Positions 1-7,303 of a stretch of DNA of 9,610 bases are shown here, piece after piece. How positions within the stretch are numbered: the first letter of the stretch is position 1; each line of letters begins with the position of its first letter. The notes under the pieces were generated by a model that was given only the letters and a program-made list of their open reading frames with translations, did no database searches and was not told the DNA's origin. The DNA lies in the NCBI GenBank assembly GCA_001782645.1, contig MFPH01000041.1:1-9610 (forward strand), written 5' to 3'. Source of the DNA: Candidatus Levybacteria bacterium RIFCSPLOWO2_12_FULL_37_14 (GTDB taxonomy: Bacteria > Patescibacteriota > Microgenomatia > Levybacterales > UBA12049). Position numbers and translations under genes: made by a program.

Positions 1-8
1 TAAAATTA

Positions 9-17
9 TGATATACT
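9..17 (+). promoter_or_regulatory. Extended -10 promoter element for leuS operon
   Basis: The sequence TGATATACT matches TGn-TATAAT with one mismatch. The expected start of transcription (6-7 bases after the hexamer) falls at 23-24, on the ATG at 23 or just before the one at 26, which would give a leaderless mRNA. The -35 region lies outside the window. No Shine-Dalgarno sequence precedes any candidate start. Inferred from motif and position only. Confidence 0.4.
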
Positions 18-22
18 CGAAA

Positions 23-2587
23 ATGATGAGAAACTTAAAAGCGGACAGCATAATTCAGAAGTATAATGCCTCTGAAATTGAGGCTAAATGGCAAAAAATT
101 TGGGAAAAAGAAAAAATTTATTCTCCGAATTTGGATGCTCCGGCTTCGCTCAGCACAAAAAAGCCTTTTTATAACCTGATGATGTTTCCATATCCCTCCG
201 CGGAGGGAATGCATGTTGGAAATATGTATGCCTTTACAGGAGCAGATGTTTACGGTCGGTTTAAGCGCATGCAAGGCAATGACGTTTTTGAACCCATTGG
301 ACTTGACGGATTTGGAATTCACTCCGAAAATTATGCTATAAAAGTAGGCAAACATCCTGTTGATCAGGCAAAAATCTCCGAAAAAAAATTCTACCGGCAG
401 TTAAAAAGCATTGGCAACGGCTTTGATTGGACGCGCACGGTTGAAACTTACAAGCCGGAATATTACAAATGGACGCAATGGTTATTTATTCAGTTATTCA
501 AAGCCGGTTTAGCCTACCGCAAGAAAGCTCCGGTTAATTTTTGCCCATCCTGCAAAACTGTTTTGGCAGACGAGCAGGTGGAGGAAGGTAAATGTGAGCG
601 CTGTAATTCGGTAGTGGAGAAGCGAGATTTGGAGCAATGGTTTTTCAGAATCACAAAGTACGCTGATAGGTTGCTATCTAATTTGACACAGATTGATTGG
701 TCAGAAAAGGTCAAAATCGCCCAAAAACAATGGATTAGAAAATCCGAGGGAATCAATCTTCGCTTCAAAGTTAAGGACATGGATATTTATTTTGAGATGT
801 TTGATTCTGTGCCTCAAACATTTATGGCGCAGACATTTACAGTTATTGCTCCCGAACACCCAATGGTCCATGAGTTAATTAAGAGTACGGGGCATGAGAA
901 GCCTGTCATAGAGTTTATCGCAAAAATTAAGAAGAAAAAAGCAACAAATAAATATGATCTTGAAAAAAAGCCTGAAGGTATATTTACCGGCAGATATTTA
1001 GAATATACGCCAACAGGCAAGCTAATTCCTATTTGGATTGCCTCATACGCTATTTATGGATATGGAACAGGCGTTGTTAACTGTAGCGCTCATGATGAGC
1101 GAGATTTCATCTTTGCTAAGAAATACGGCATACCTTTGCATCCGGTAATGTTCCCGCAAGATCCTGCGGAAGCCAAAAAAGTAAAAAATCTTGAATATTG
1201 CTATCATCATGCCGAAAACGGGGTTTTACAGGAGCCGGTAGAATTTAAAGGAAGAAAATGGGGAGAAGTGAGACTAGGCGTTATTGAATTTATCGGAAAA
1301 AAAGGATATGGAGAAAAATCAGTTCATTATCATCTCCGCGATTGGTTGATTTCAAGACAAAGGTATTGGGGTCCTCCAATTCCAATGATTAATTGTGAGA
1401 AGTGTGGTTGGCAGCCGGTTCCGGAGAAAGATTTGCCGGTTAAATTGCCCTACATTGAAGATTACAAGCCTTTGGGAATCCATTCGGCAGGCTCAGGACA
1501 GGCAGGCAAAGCGCCTTTGGCAAGTCATCCTGAGTTTTACAAAACCAAATGTCCGAAGTGCGGGGGAGAGGCAAAAAGGGAAACAGATGTTTCAGACACT
1601 TTCTTAGATAGTTCGTGGTATTTCTTAAGGTATCTTGCTACTGATTGGAATGATATTCCATTCCCGATGCCAAAATCAAAAATTGAAAATTCCGCGCAGC
1701 GCGCGGCTTGGCTGCCGGTGAATATGTATATTGGCGGAGCGGAACATTCAGTGCTACACCTTTTGTACTCCCGATTTATTACGATGGTACTTCACGATTT
1801 AAAGATAATTAGCTTCGAAGAGCCGTTTACTCATTTCCGCGCTCATGGATTGATAGTTAAAAATGGAGCAAAAATGAGTAAAAGCAAAGGAAACATTGTG
1901 GTGCCCGATGCTTATGTTAAAAAATTTGGTGCAGATACGCTGCGGGCATATCTAATGTTTATGGGGCCTTTTGGTCAGGGAGGAGATTTTAGAGATACGG
2001 GGATTGAGGGGATGTATAGGTTTGTAAGAAGAGTATGGAGCTTGGTATCAAGCATCAAGTATCAAGTATCAAGTATTGAGGGTAAGGACGAAAGTCTGGA
2101 ATTAGAGAGGTCGATGCATAAGACGATAAAAAGCGTTACGGAGGATATAAAAAATTTGAGCTACAACACGGCCATTGCTCACTTGATGGAATATCATAAC
2201 GAACTCTCTGCTTTTTATACTAAATACAAAATACTTAATACTAAATACTGCAAAACTTTAATTTTGCTTCTGGCGCCTTTTGCTCCGCATCTTAGCGAAG
2301 AACTCTATCAATTGCTAGTCAATAAAAAGGAATTTTCCTCGATCCATCTTGCATCTTGGCCGAAATTTGATCCGAAGTTTTTGATAAAAAACGAAATGGT
2401 TATTGTAGCTCAGATAAATGGGAAGCTAAGGGGAAATATCATGGTTGATTCTGCGACTTCCAAAAATAAAGCTAAGATTGAGGAGCTAGTCAGAAAAGAC
2501 GGTAACGTAGCTAAACATCTTGAAGGTAAAGCAATTAAGAAAATTATCTATGTCGAAGGAAAAGTAATCAACTTTGTGATTGCATAA
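23..2587 (+). CDS. leuS: Leucyl-tRNA synthetase (class I), divergent CPR-like type
   Basis: Charges tRNA-Leu with leucine in the cytoplasm. About 854 residues from the ATG at 23, a normal bacterial LeuRS length. Visible in order: Rossmann start with PYPSAEGMHVGN (HIGH-equivalent HVGN at 64-67, Asn in place of the last His); zinc knuckle C174/C177 with C191/C194; CP1 editing domain with AHDERD at 356-361 but FDSVPQT (260-266) where most LeuRSs have TTRPDT; a second Cys set C458/C461 and C510/C513; SDTFLDSSWYF; KMSKS at 617-621; helical anticodon-binding domain; C-terminal QINGKLRG and IYVEGKVINFV. The frame is also open from ATGs at 8 and 26, and open to the window edge. I prefer 23 or 26 because a good extended -10 sits at 9-17 and the family similarity begins at YNASEIEAKW. 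First gene of a run with comEA and comEC. It carries several apparent in-frame repeat inserts (listed separately). Confidence 0.97.
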   Translation: MMRNLKADSIIQKYNASEIEAKWQKIWEKEKIYSPNLDAPASLSTKKPFYNLMMFPYPSAEGMHVGNMYAFTGADVYGRFKRMQGNDVFEPIGLDGFGIHSENYAIKVGKHPVDQAKISEKKFYRQLKSIGNGFDWTRTVETYKPEYYKWTQWLFIQLFKAGLAYRKKAPVNFCPSCKTVLADEQVEEGKCERCNSVVEKRDLEQWFFRITKYADRLLSNLTQIDWSEKVKIAQKQWIRKSEGINLRFKVKDMDIYFEMFDSVPQTFMAQTFTVIAPEHPMVHELIKSTGHEKPVIEFIAKIKKKKATNKYDLEKKPEGIFTGRYLEYTPTGKLIPIWIASYAIYGYGTGVVNCSAHDERDFIFAKKYGIPLHPVMFPQDPAEAKKVKNLEYCYHHAENGVLQEPVEFKGRKWGEVRLGVIEFIGKKGYGEKSVHYHLRDWLISRQRYWGPPIPMINCEKCGWQPVPEKDLPVKLPYIEDYKPLGIHSAGSGQAGKAPLASHPEFYKTKCPKCGGEAKRETDVSDTFLDSSWYFLRYLATDWNDIPFPMPKSKIENSAQRAAWLPVNMYIGGAEHSVLHLLYSRFITMVLHDLKIISFEEPFTHFRAHGLIVKNGAKMSKSKGNIVVPDAYVKKFGADTLRAYLMFMGPFGQGGDFRDTGIEGMYRFVRRVWSLVSSIKYQVSSIEGKDESLELERSMHKTIKSVTEDIKNLSYNTAIAHLMEYHNELSAFYTKYKILNTKYCKTLILLLAPFAPHLSEELYQLLVNKKEFSSIHLASWPKFDPKFLIKNEMVIVAQINGKLRGNIMVDSATSKNKAKIEELVRKDGNVAKHLEGKAIKKIIYVEGKVINFVIA
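141..160. repeat. Possible short in-frame insert in leuS
   Basis: G+C-rich segment GGCTTCGCTCAGCAC within an A-rich context, coding PASLS between the N-terminal helix and the KKPFYNLMMFPYPS start of the catalytic domain. The same position in related LeuRSs is usually shorter, and PASLD recurs in the argS insert at 9101-9140. Weak palindromy. The least certain of the insert calls. Confidence 0.3.
1486..1507. repeat. G+C-rich repeat inserted in frame in leuS
   Basis: Two copies of GGCAGGC (1486-1492, 1501-1507) flank TCAGGACA. It codes SAGSGQAG inside what is normally a continuous conserved motif, PLGxGKAPLA: here PLG is followed by IHSAGSGQA and then GKAPLA. The extra residues therefore match the repeat. 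This is the clearest case in leuS of a repeat adding peptide to an essential enzyme. Confidence 0.6.
1672..1706. repeat. 7-nt repeat next to a small palindrome in leuS
   Basis: Three heptamers (AAAATCA, AAAATTG, AAAATTC; 1672-1692) run directly into the palindrome CCGCGC-AGC-GCGCGG (1692-1706). They code KSKIENSAQRAA just before the conserved WLPVNMYIGGAEH, a loop of variable length in LeuRS. Both repeat kinds in one place suggest a hot spot for sequence gain. Confidence 0.5.
2047..2074. repeat. 7-nt tandem repeat in leuS (ATCAAGT x4)
   Basis: Four adjacent heptamers, ATCAAGC then three exact ATCAAGT. They code part of VSSIKYQVSSIEG, in the linker leading into the anticodon-binding domain. 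Confidence 0.85.
2219..2249. repeat. 7-nt tandem repeat in leuS (ACTAAAT-like x4)
   Basis: ACTAAAT, ACAAAAT, ACTTAAT, ACTAAAT, then ACT. Codes TKYKILNTKYC within the helical anticodon-binding domain. Degenerate but in exact 7-base register. Confidence 0.75.
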
Positions 2588-2588
2588 G

Positions 2589-3215
2589 ATGGAAACTCAG
2601 GAGCTCGTTGCTAAGTATTCTCCTCTGGTAAAAAAACACTGGCTTCCTCTGAGCCTGGGAATTCTAGGGATGATATTCTTTGCATATGGTTTGATAGGGT
2701 TACTCACGGCTAATAAAGCAGGCTCGGAAGACATCATTTTCGAGGCTAGCCCGACCGGCAGCAGCCAAATTGAAGCAAAAACGATTCTGGTTGACATAGA
2801 AGGTGCCGTGGTTAAGCCCGGAGTCTATAAATTGCCGCAGGATTCCAGAATTCAGGACGCATTAGTTGCGGCGGGTGGTTTGTCGGCAACAGCGGACAGG
2901 GAACATGTTGCTAAAAACTTTAATTTGGCAATAAAATTAACAGACGGAACAAAAATTTATGTTCCGTTTATCGGGGAAGCAGTCAGCGGGGCATCAGCGC
3001 TAAGTGCGTCTTCGGAAGGCGTAGTTGTTGGTGTTTTAGTAAATCTCAACAATTCCTCTCAATCTCAGCTCGAAGCACTGCCCGGCATTGGTCCTGCAAC
3101 AGCGCAAAAAATTATTTCAGGACGGCCGTATAGCTCACTCAATGAACTGTTGGATAAGAAAATAGTGGGGGCTAAGGTGTTTGGGCAAATCAAGGAAAAG
3201 ATCTCTGTTTACTAA
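2589..3215 (+). CDS. comEA: ComEA-like competence protein (membrane anchor, SLBB, helix-hairpin-helix)
   Basis: DNA receptor of the natural-transformation machinery. It would bind incoming double-stranded DNA outside the membrane and pass it to ComEC. About 208 residues. One N-terminal membrane helix (about 14-37, LPLSLGILGMIFFAYGLIGL); a low-complexity linker; an SLBB domain beginning VDIEGAVVKPGVYKLP with DALVAAGGLS and KLTDGTKIYVP; a second linker rich in Ser/Ala; and a C-terminal helix-hairpin-helix domain (VNLNNSSQSQLEALPGIGPA), whose LPGIGPATAQKII hairpin is the DNA-contacting motif. This is the usual ComEA architecture. The ATG at 2589 lies one base after the leuS stop, so translation is probably coupled. 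A TTG at 2580 overlapping leuS is possible but less likely. No Shine-Dalgarno sequence. The stop codon is the first three bases of a 7-nt repeat tract. Confidence 0.93.
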   Translation: METQELVAKYSPLVKKHWLPLSLGILGMIFFAYGLIGLLTANKAGSEDIIFEASPTGSSQIEAKTILVDIEGAVVKPGVYKLPQDSRIQDALVAAGGLSATADREHVAKNFNLAIKLTDGTKIYVPFIGEAVSGASALSASSEGVVVGVLVNLNNSSQSQLEALPGIGPATAQKIISGRPYSSLNELLDKKIVGAKVFGQIKEKISVY

Positions 3216-3240
3216 TTTTCAATTTTCAATTTTTAATTTT
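3213..3240. repeat. 7-nt tandem repeat between comEA and comEC
   Basis: TAATTTT, CAATTTT, CAATTTT, TAATTTT in exact register. The first unit contains the comEA stop codon. The tract fills the gap up to the comEC start region, where a second one begins. Confidence 0.8.
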
Positions 3241-3242
3241 CA

Positions 3243-4466
3243 TTGAATATCTCAAATTTTAAATTTCAAATTTTTAGCTTCATTTTATTGCTAATTCTTG
3301 CTGTTCGTTTTTATTTCTTTTATGACAATCAACATCAGCTAGCGAATGGACAGCAAATTAGTTTTGAGACAACGATTCTGTCTCAGCCGCAGGTTGTTGG
3401 CAATCGACAAGTATTTACTGCTAATTATCAAAATCAAAAAATCAGAATAACGACTGGCCGTTTTCCGGAGATGAATTACGGAGATTTTGTGCGCATCATT
3501 GGACAGATCAGCAACAAGAACAATCGAGTGCTAATGTATTCTCCGAAAATAGAAGCAATTAATAACTCTTCAAATATCTTACAGTCAGGTTTAAGAAGGA
3601 TAAATATATTTCGGCAAAAACTGATTACATTATTTTCCAAAACACTTCCATCGCCATCCTCAAGTCTTCTTTTGGGAATAATTTTTGGAATTAAGGAGCA
3701 AATGCCAAAAGATTTTTCCAACAACTTGAAAACCTCGGGAGTTTTTCATGTAATTGCCGCGTCCGGAATGAACGTTACTCTAATCGGTGGATTTATCAGC
3801 ACGTTTTTTGCGTTTTTCTTAAAAAGGCAAATTGCAATTTGTTTAAGCATTCTGGGAATTATGTTTTACGCAGTTTTGGCAGGACTTGAGCCGTCAATTA
3901 TTAGGGCGTCAATCATGGGAATTCTGGTTTTCTCCGCCCAGATCTTGGGCAGACAGACCTTAGCCATCAATGGCTTATTTCTAGCAGGATTTACCATGCT
4001 TCTTGTTGATCCGACATTAATTTCCGATATTGGTTTTCAGCTTTCCTTTGCGGCAACGCTGGGGCTTGTTCTTATTCCGAAAATTAAGGCGATTGGAAAG
4101 ATTTGGGTGATTGGCGAAGGTGTAAATACCACAATTGCAGCTCAGATTGCTACCCTACCAATTCTACTGGCAAATTTCGGCACTTATTCTCTATATTCGA
4201 TTTTAGTTAACGGTTTGCTGCTTTGGACTGTGCCGATATTAATGATAATTGGAGGTATAGGAGCGATCCTTGGTTTAATTTTAATGCCACTCGGACAATT
4301 GTTAATCTATTTATGCTATCCGCTTTTGCTTTATTTTGAAACGATTGTAAATATCTTTGGGAAAATTGGAGGAGCGATAACTATCGAAAGCCTTTCTTGG
4401 CAATTTATACTTGGTTATTATTGTCTGTTGTCTTCAGTTCTGCTTATTCTTAGAAAAAAAGAATAA
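3243..4466 (+). CDS. comEC: ComEC/Rec2 DNA-uptake channel, N-terminal and competence domains
   Basis: Inner-membrane channel that admits single-stranded DNA during transformation. 407 residues. An N-terminal membrane helix (about 10-27) is followed by a beta-rich OB-like domain (about 38-110, with GDFVRIIGQI), then the Competence domain: LLLGIIFGIKEQMPKDF, HVIAASGMNVTLI (family form HLLAISGLHV), LAGLEPSIIRASIMG (family form LTGxxPSxxRA), DPTLISDIGFQLSFAATLGL, and several further membrane helices to the end. The metallo-beta-lactamase domain that normally follows in the same chain is encoded by the next gene in another frame. The start is a TTG inside AT-rich 7-nt repeats, with no in-frame ATG until about residue 75 and no Shine-Dalgarno sequence, so the exact start is uncertain. 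The last codons sit on an A7 run (4454-4460). Deleting one A would fuse this gene with the next. Confidence 0.93.
   Translation: MNISNFKFQIFSFILLLILAVRFYFFYDNQHQLANGQQISFETTILSQPQVVGNRQVFTANYQNQKIRITTGRFPEMNYGDFVRIIGQISNKNNRVLMYSPKIEAINNSSNILQSGLRRINIFRQKLITLFSKTLPSPSSSLLLGIIFGIKEQMPKDFSNNLKTSGVFHVIAASGMNVTLIGGFISTFFAFFLKRQIAICLSILGIMFYAVLAGLEPSIIRASIMGILVFSAQILGRQTLAINGLFLAGFTMLLVDPTLISDIGFQLSFAATLGLVLIPKIKAIGKIWVIGEGVNTTIAAQIATLPILLANFGTYSLYSILVNGLLLWTVPILMIIGGIGAILGLILMPLGQLLIYLCYPLLLYFETIVNIFGKIGGAITIESLSWQFILGYYCLLSSVLLILRKKE
3253..3273. repeat. 7-nt tandem repeat in the first codons of comEC
   Basis: CAAATTT, TAAATTT, CAAATTT, coding SNFKFQIF right after the proposed TTG start. If the true start lies further on, the tract is untranslated leader. 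Confidence 0.7.
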
Positions 4467-4470
4467 TTTT

Positions 4471-5334
4471 ATGAAAAAAGCTTTTTTGATTGGAACCGTT
4501 CTAATCTTCTTATTGGGGTATATCTTTATATATCAAATTATAACCTACAATGACAAAAAAATGCATATGGTGGTTTGCAATGTAGGTCAGGGAGATGCGA
4601 TTTTTGTGAGAACTCCGCAGGGATCGGATATTTTGATTGATGGCGGACCGGATGATTCGGTTTTGAATTGTTTGGGAAAACACATGCCGTTTTGGGACAG
4701 GACTTTAGAAATTATGATTTTAACCCATCCGCACTCAGACCATTTTATAGGGCTTTTCGAAGTGTTAAAAAATTACAAAGTCAAATCTTTCGCATCGGAG
4801 GATTTAGGCAATAAAACAGCAGGATTTAATGCTCTGATGGAGGAAATTAAAAAGCAAAGGATCCCGACAAAATATGTTTTCGCGGGAGACAGATTTATTT
4901 TAAAAGATGGAGTTATCTTAAAAATTGTCGGACCAACACAAAAGTTTATTCAGCAAACAAGCCCCGGAGGAACAATCGGGGAGAGTAGTGAATTTGCATC
5001 TTTGGAAAGTTTATTGATTTATGGAAAATTTTCCGCGCTTTTAACAGGGGACAGTCAGGTGGCAGAATTAAGAGACGCTATTTCCAATGGATTGGGCAAT
5101 ATAGATTTATTGCAAGTGCCGCATCATGGGTCAAGATTTGGTTTGACCGCCGATATTTTGGAGGTTTTAAGCCCCAAACTCGCGGCAATTTCGGTCGGGA
5201 AAAATAACAAATACGGCCACCCCACGTCGTTTATTTTAGAAATGTTAAAAAGTTTAAAAATCAAAACCCTGCGGACGGATCAGGTAGGGGACATTGAAAT
5301 CATTTCGGATGGATTGAGTTGGAGAGTTAAATGA
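4471..5334 (+). CDS. ComEC-type metallo-beta-lactamase-fold protein (separate C-terminal part of ComEC)
   Basis: 287 residues. One N-terminal membrane helix (about 4-25), then the MBL fold characteristic of ComEC C-termini: VGQGDAIFVRTPQG, ILIDGGP (54-60), metal motif HPHSDH (H86, H88, D90, H91), LLTGD (190-194), VPHHGS (H218, H219) and GHPT (H250). In ComEC this domain is thought to degrade the non-transported DNA strand at the outer face of the membrane, and the helix before it would place it there. All main metal ligands are present, so it looks active. The ATG at 4471 is four bases after the comEC stop. The frame is open back to a TTG at 4411, overlapping comEC. The overlap and the A7 run suggest a split or slippage-joined ComEC (combined about 694 residues, within the family's range). 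A stand-alone ComEC-like MBL hydrolase is the alternative. Confidence 0.92.
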   Translation: MKKAFLIGTVLIFLLGYIFIYQIITYNDKKMHMVVCNVGQGDAIFVRTPQGSDILIDGGPDDSVLNCLGKHMPFWDRTLEIMILTHPHSDHFIGLFEVLKNYKVKSFASEDLGNKTAGFNALMEEIKKQRIPTKYVFAGDRFILKDGVILKIVGPTQKFIQQTSPGGTIGESSEFASLESLLIYGKFSALLTGDSQVAELRDAISNGLGNIDLLQVPHHGSRFGLTADILEVLSPKLAAISVGKNNKYGHPTSFILEMLKSLKIKTLRTDQVGDIEIISDGLSWRVK

Positions 5335-5342
5335 CTTTTTAC

Positions 5343-5364
5343 TTACTTTTGACCGCAAAAGTAA
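5343..5364. repeat. Hairpin just after the ComEC operon
   Basis: Perfect 9-bp inverted repeat TTACTTTTG / CAAAAGTAA around a 4-base ACCG loop, eight bases after the last stop codon of the plus-strand operon. It could stall or end transcription or protect the 3' end. It lacks a GC-rich stem and a clear U-run on either strand, so I do not call it an intrinsic terminator. It may be the outer edge of the larger palindromic element that follows. Confidence 0.6.
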
Positions 5365-5372
5365 CAAAACTC

Positions 5373-5512
5373 TGCGAGCGGTAAAGTCGCGCTACATTTT
5401 CTCGCTCGCTAGTCGGGTAATTTCACCCCTTCCTCAATCTCGCTTTGCTCGCTGAGGAATTCCCCTGACAACTCGCTCAAAAATGCTTTACGCGCTTTGT
5501 TTAATGCTCGCA
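5373..5512. repeat. Nested imperfect palindrome between convergent operons
   Basis: Matched arm pieces nest around one centre: TGCGAGC 5373-5379 with GCTCGCA 5506-5512; GTAAAG 5381-5386 with CTTTAC 5486-5491; CATTTT 5395-5400 with AAAATG 5480-5485; GGGTAATT 5415-5422 with AATTCCCC 5458-5465 (one mismatch); TTCCTCA 5430-5436 with TGAGGAA 5453-5459. The left arm has two extra segments of about eight bases that the right arm lacks. No open frame or known RNA family is evident. It fills most of the 223-bp gap 5335-5557, together with the hairpin before it. Possible roles are a mobile or REP-like repeat, a structured transcript end for one or both operons, or a decayed element. Confidence 0.6.
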
Positions 5513-5516
5513 TTAA
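5501..5516 (+). terminator. Weak possible terminator hairpin
   Basis: Perfect 7-bp arms TTAATGC / GCATTAA separated by two bases, followed on the plus strand by the T-rich stretch TTATTAAATTT. In cells the loop would open to about four bases. The AT-rich stem and interrupted T-run make this a weak candidate end for the leuS-com transcript. It overlaps the right edge of the nested palindrome. Confidence 0.25.
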
Positions 5517-5557
5517 TTATTAAATTTCATAAGTTTTCTAAGATCTGAATATAGAAG

Positions 5558-7294
5558 TTAATTAACAGTTTGGGAGAGTTTCGCCAGGGGAGTTGTGAAT
5601 GGCTTGGGAGCGTCGTATGATGGTTTAGCATTATCCGTAGCAGGCAAGGTAAAGAAGAACGTTGTGCCTTGTCCTGCTGCGGATTTTACCCATATTCGTC
5701 CGTCATGCGACTCAATGATTCCTTTGACAAGATAAAGTCCTAATCCTGTACCCATAGTTGCGAGTTCTTCGGGTGTATTTTTGGCCTGCGTGTATTTGGA
5801 AAAAAGAAGTTTTTGTTGTTCCTGGGCAATTCCAACTCCGTTATCGCAAACAGAAACAACAATATATTTATCCAAGCTTAAAAATTCTCCCATGGGTGAT
5901 GTGCCATCCACAACCGGAGAGATAGCGCTGTAATCAATTTCAACTTGGATTTTCCCATTCTCCGGCGTAAATTTAAGACTATTTGACAGAAGATTGTCAA
6001 TTACCTGACTGATTCTTATTTCGTCATATGAGATTTCGGGCAAAGAACGTGCAACAACATTAAAACTTAAAGAAATGTTTTTCCGCTGCGCCTGGGGTAT
6101 GAAAGTTTGAATCTCGCCTTTGATTAACTTTGCAATATCGCCTTTGGTTTTTGAGAGGACTAATTTTCCCGCATCGAGTTTGGCAGTATCCAAAATCGAA
6201 CCGATTTGTCCCAAAATTTTTTTTGCCTGCTGATGAATAATTTCCAGAAACTTTAATTTTCTATCTTCTTCAAGAGTGTTCTTGGTTGTAATAATAAGTT
6301 CCGCTGAGTCCTTAATGGTTGTAACAGGGCTTCGTAGTTCGTGAACCATAATGTGGATCAAATCTTCTTTCAGCAACTCTTTCTTTTTGTATTCTGTCAT
6401 GTTGTGCAAAACAACAGATGCTTTGTCATTTCCAACCGGGCTTACAAATATACTTAATACCTTGCTGTTGATTTGAATCTCTTTTTCAAAATACGGATTT
6501 TTGGTTAGCATAACCTGATTAATTTTGGATCCCAAGTTGAAATTTTGCGGAAAAACATTTAATACATCGAAAAAATCAGCATTCTCACCAACTTCCAGTA
6601 GTTTTTTTGCAGAATTGTTGATTGTTAACAGATTGTCCTTATTGTCTGTCATAAAAATTCCATCATTGATGCTGTTAATTAATGAAGAAAATTTTTCTGT
6701 TTCCAGACCAATCGCTTGACTGAAATGTGTCAGCGCTGATTGAGCCGCGTCTATAAGCTCATGTAGGTCTTCCATGTTAGAGTAAGCGTTGGCCTTAGTT
6801 GAAGATAAATGTATAAAAGCCAAGACTTTATTATTGGCAATAAGAGGAATATGAAAAGACGATGAATATATTGACTTAACGGTATTATCTATGGGTATGC
6901 CGTATATTTTTTTGTCAATTCTCAAAGGAAGCTTGCCAACAAGTTTTTCAAATGAACCAAGCATGCTTTCTTCAATTTTTTTTATATACTCCGGTCCGAT
7001 ATTTTCTTCCACGTAAATTTTAAAAACAACATGAGCATCCTTTATTACCATAGATGAGGCTGCGGAGTAATTAAAAAAATTCCGCAAAGAAATCATGATA
7101 ATGTCAACTACTTTTTCGGGGTCAGTTGTGTAGGCTATTTTTTCCTGAATTTCTTTAATTACAGACAGCTTATAAATTCTGTCTTCCTCTATTTTCTTTG
7201 CCTTAAGAGAATCTTTTTGCAGGAAGTCATTTCCCAAAGATAGAAGAATAGCGATTGATCCTATTGTGACGGTGATAAACAAAGCAATTTCCAT
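5558..7294 (-). CDS. Sensor histidine kinase (single membrane helix, GAF, PAS, HisKA, HATPase_c)
   Basis: 578 residues. N-terminal membrane helix (about 3-20), a short charged helix, a GAF-like domain (about 48-195), a PAS-like domain (about 200-300, LINSINDGIFMTDNKDNLLT), then the kinase core: H-box MVHELRSPVTTIKD with the phosphorylated His at 318; N-box DNLLSNSLKF (N434); G1 DNGVGIA (D484); G2 GTGLGLYLVKGI (515-526). The core is complete and of the HPK1/PAS-kinase kind. With one membrane helix and no outside loop of any size, it should sense a cytoplasmic ligand through GAF/PAS or receive input from a membrane partner. It is last in an operon with a receiver protein and a small membrane protein. 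The C-terminal tail (about 552-578) is Pro/Thr-rich and likely disordered. The ATG at 7294 lies ten bases from a palindromic repeat, with no Shine-Dalgarno sequence. Confidence 0.95.
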   Translation of the reverse strand: MEIALFITVTIGSIAILLSLGNDFLQKDSLKAKKIEEDRIYKLSVIKEIQEKIAYTTDPEKVVDIIMISLRNFFNYSAASSMVIKDAHVVFKIYVEENIGPEYIKKIEESMLGSFEKLVGKLPLRIDKKIYGIPIDNTVKSIYSSSFHIPLIANNKVLAFIHLSSTKANAYSNMEDLHELIDAAQSALTHFSQAIGLETEKFSSLINSINDGIFMTDNKDNLLTINNSAKKLLEVGENADFFDVLNVFPQNFNLGSKINQVMLTKNPYFEKEIQINSKVLSIFVSPVGNDKASVVLHNMTEYKKKELLKEDLIHIMVHELRSPVTTIKDSAELIITTKNTLEEDRKLKFLEIIHQQAKKILGQIGSILDTAKLDAGKLVLSKTKGDIAKLIKGEIQTFIPQAQRKNISLSFNVVARSLPEISYDEIRISQVIDNLLSNSLKFTPENGKIQVEIDYSAISPVVDGTSPMGEFLSLDKYIVVSVCDNGVGIAQEQQKLLFSKYTQAKNTPEELATMGTGLGLYLVKGIIESHDGRIWVKSAAGQGTTFFFTLPATDNAKPSYDAPKPFTTPLAKLSQTVN

Positions 7295-7303
7295 AGATGT
7301 TCA

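Noticed and set aside
35..1020. Antisense frames in leuS
   Set aside because: No recognisable domain or start signal, and LeuRS accounts for the sequence fully.
2580..2588. TTG start for comEA at 2580
   Set aside because: It adds three residues and overlaps leuS. The ATG at 2589 is stronger and directly follows the leuS stop.
4411..4470. N-terminal extension of the metallo-beta-lactamase gene from a TTG at 4411
   Set aside because: It overlaps the end of comEC by 56 bases and codes Cys-rich hydrophobic residues unlike the family. The ATG at 4471 is the natural start. The extension was kept only as evidence for the frame junction.
5343..5364. Intrinsic terminator
   Set aside because: The stem is AT-rich and no run of T follows on either strand.
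5335..5557. A small gene or degraded gene in the convergent gap
   Set aside because: All frames contain stops or low-quality peptides with no start signal. Palindromic structure explains the base pattern better.
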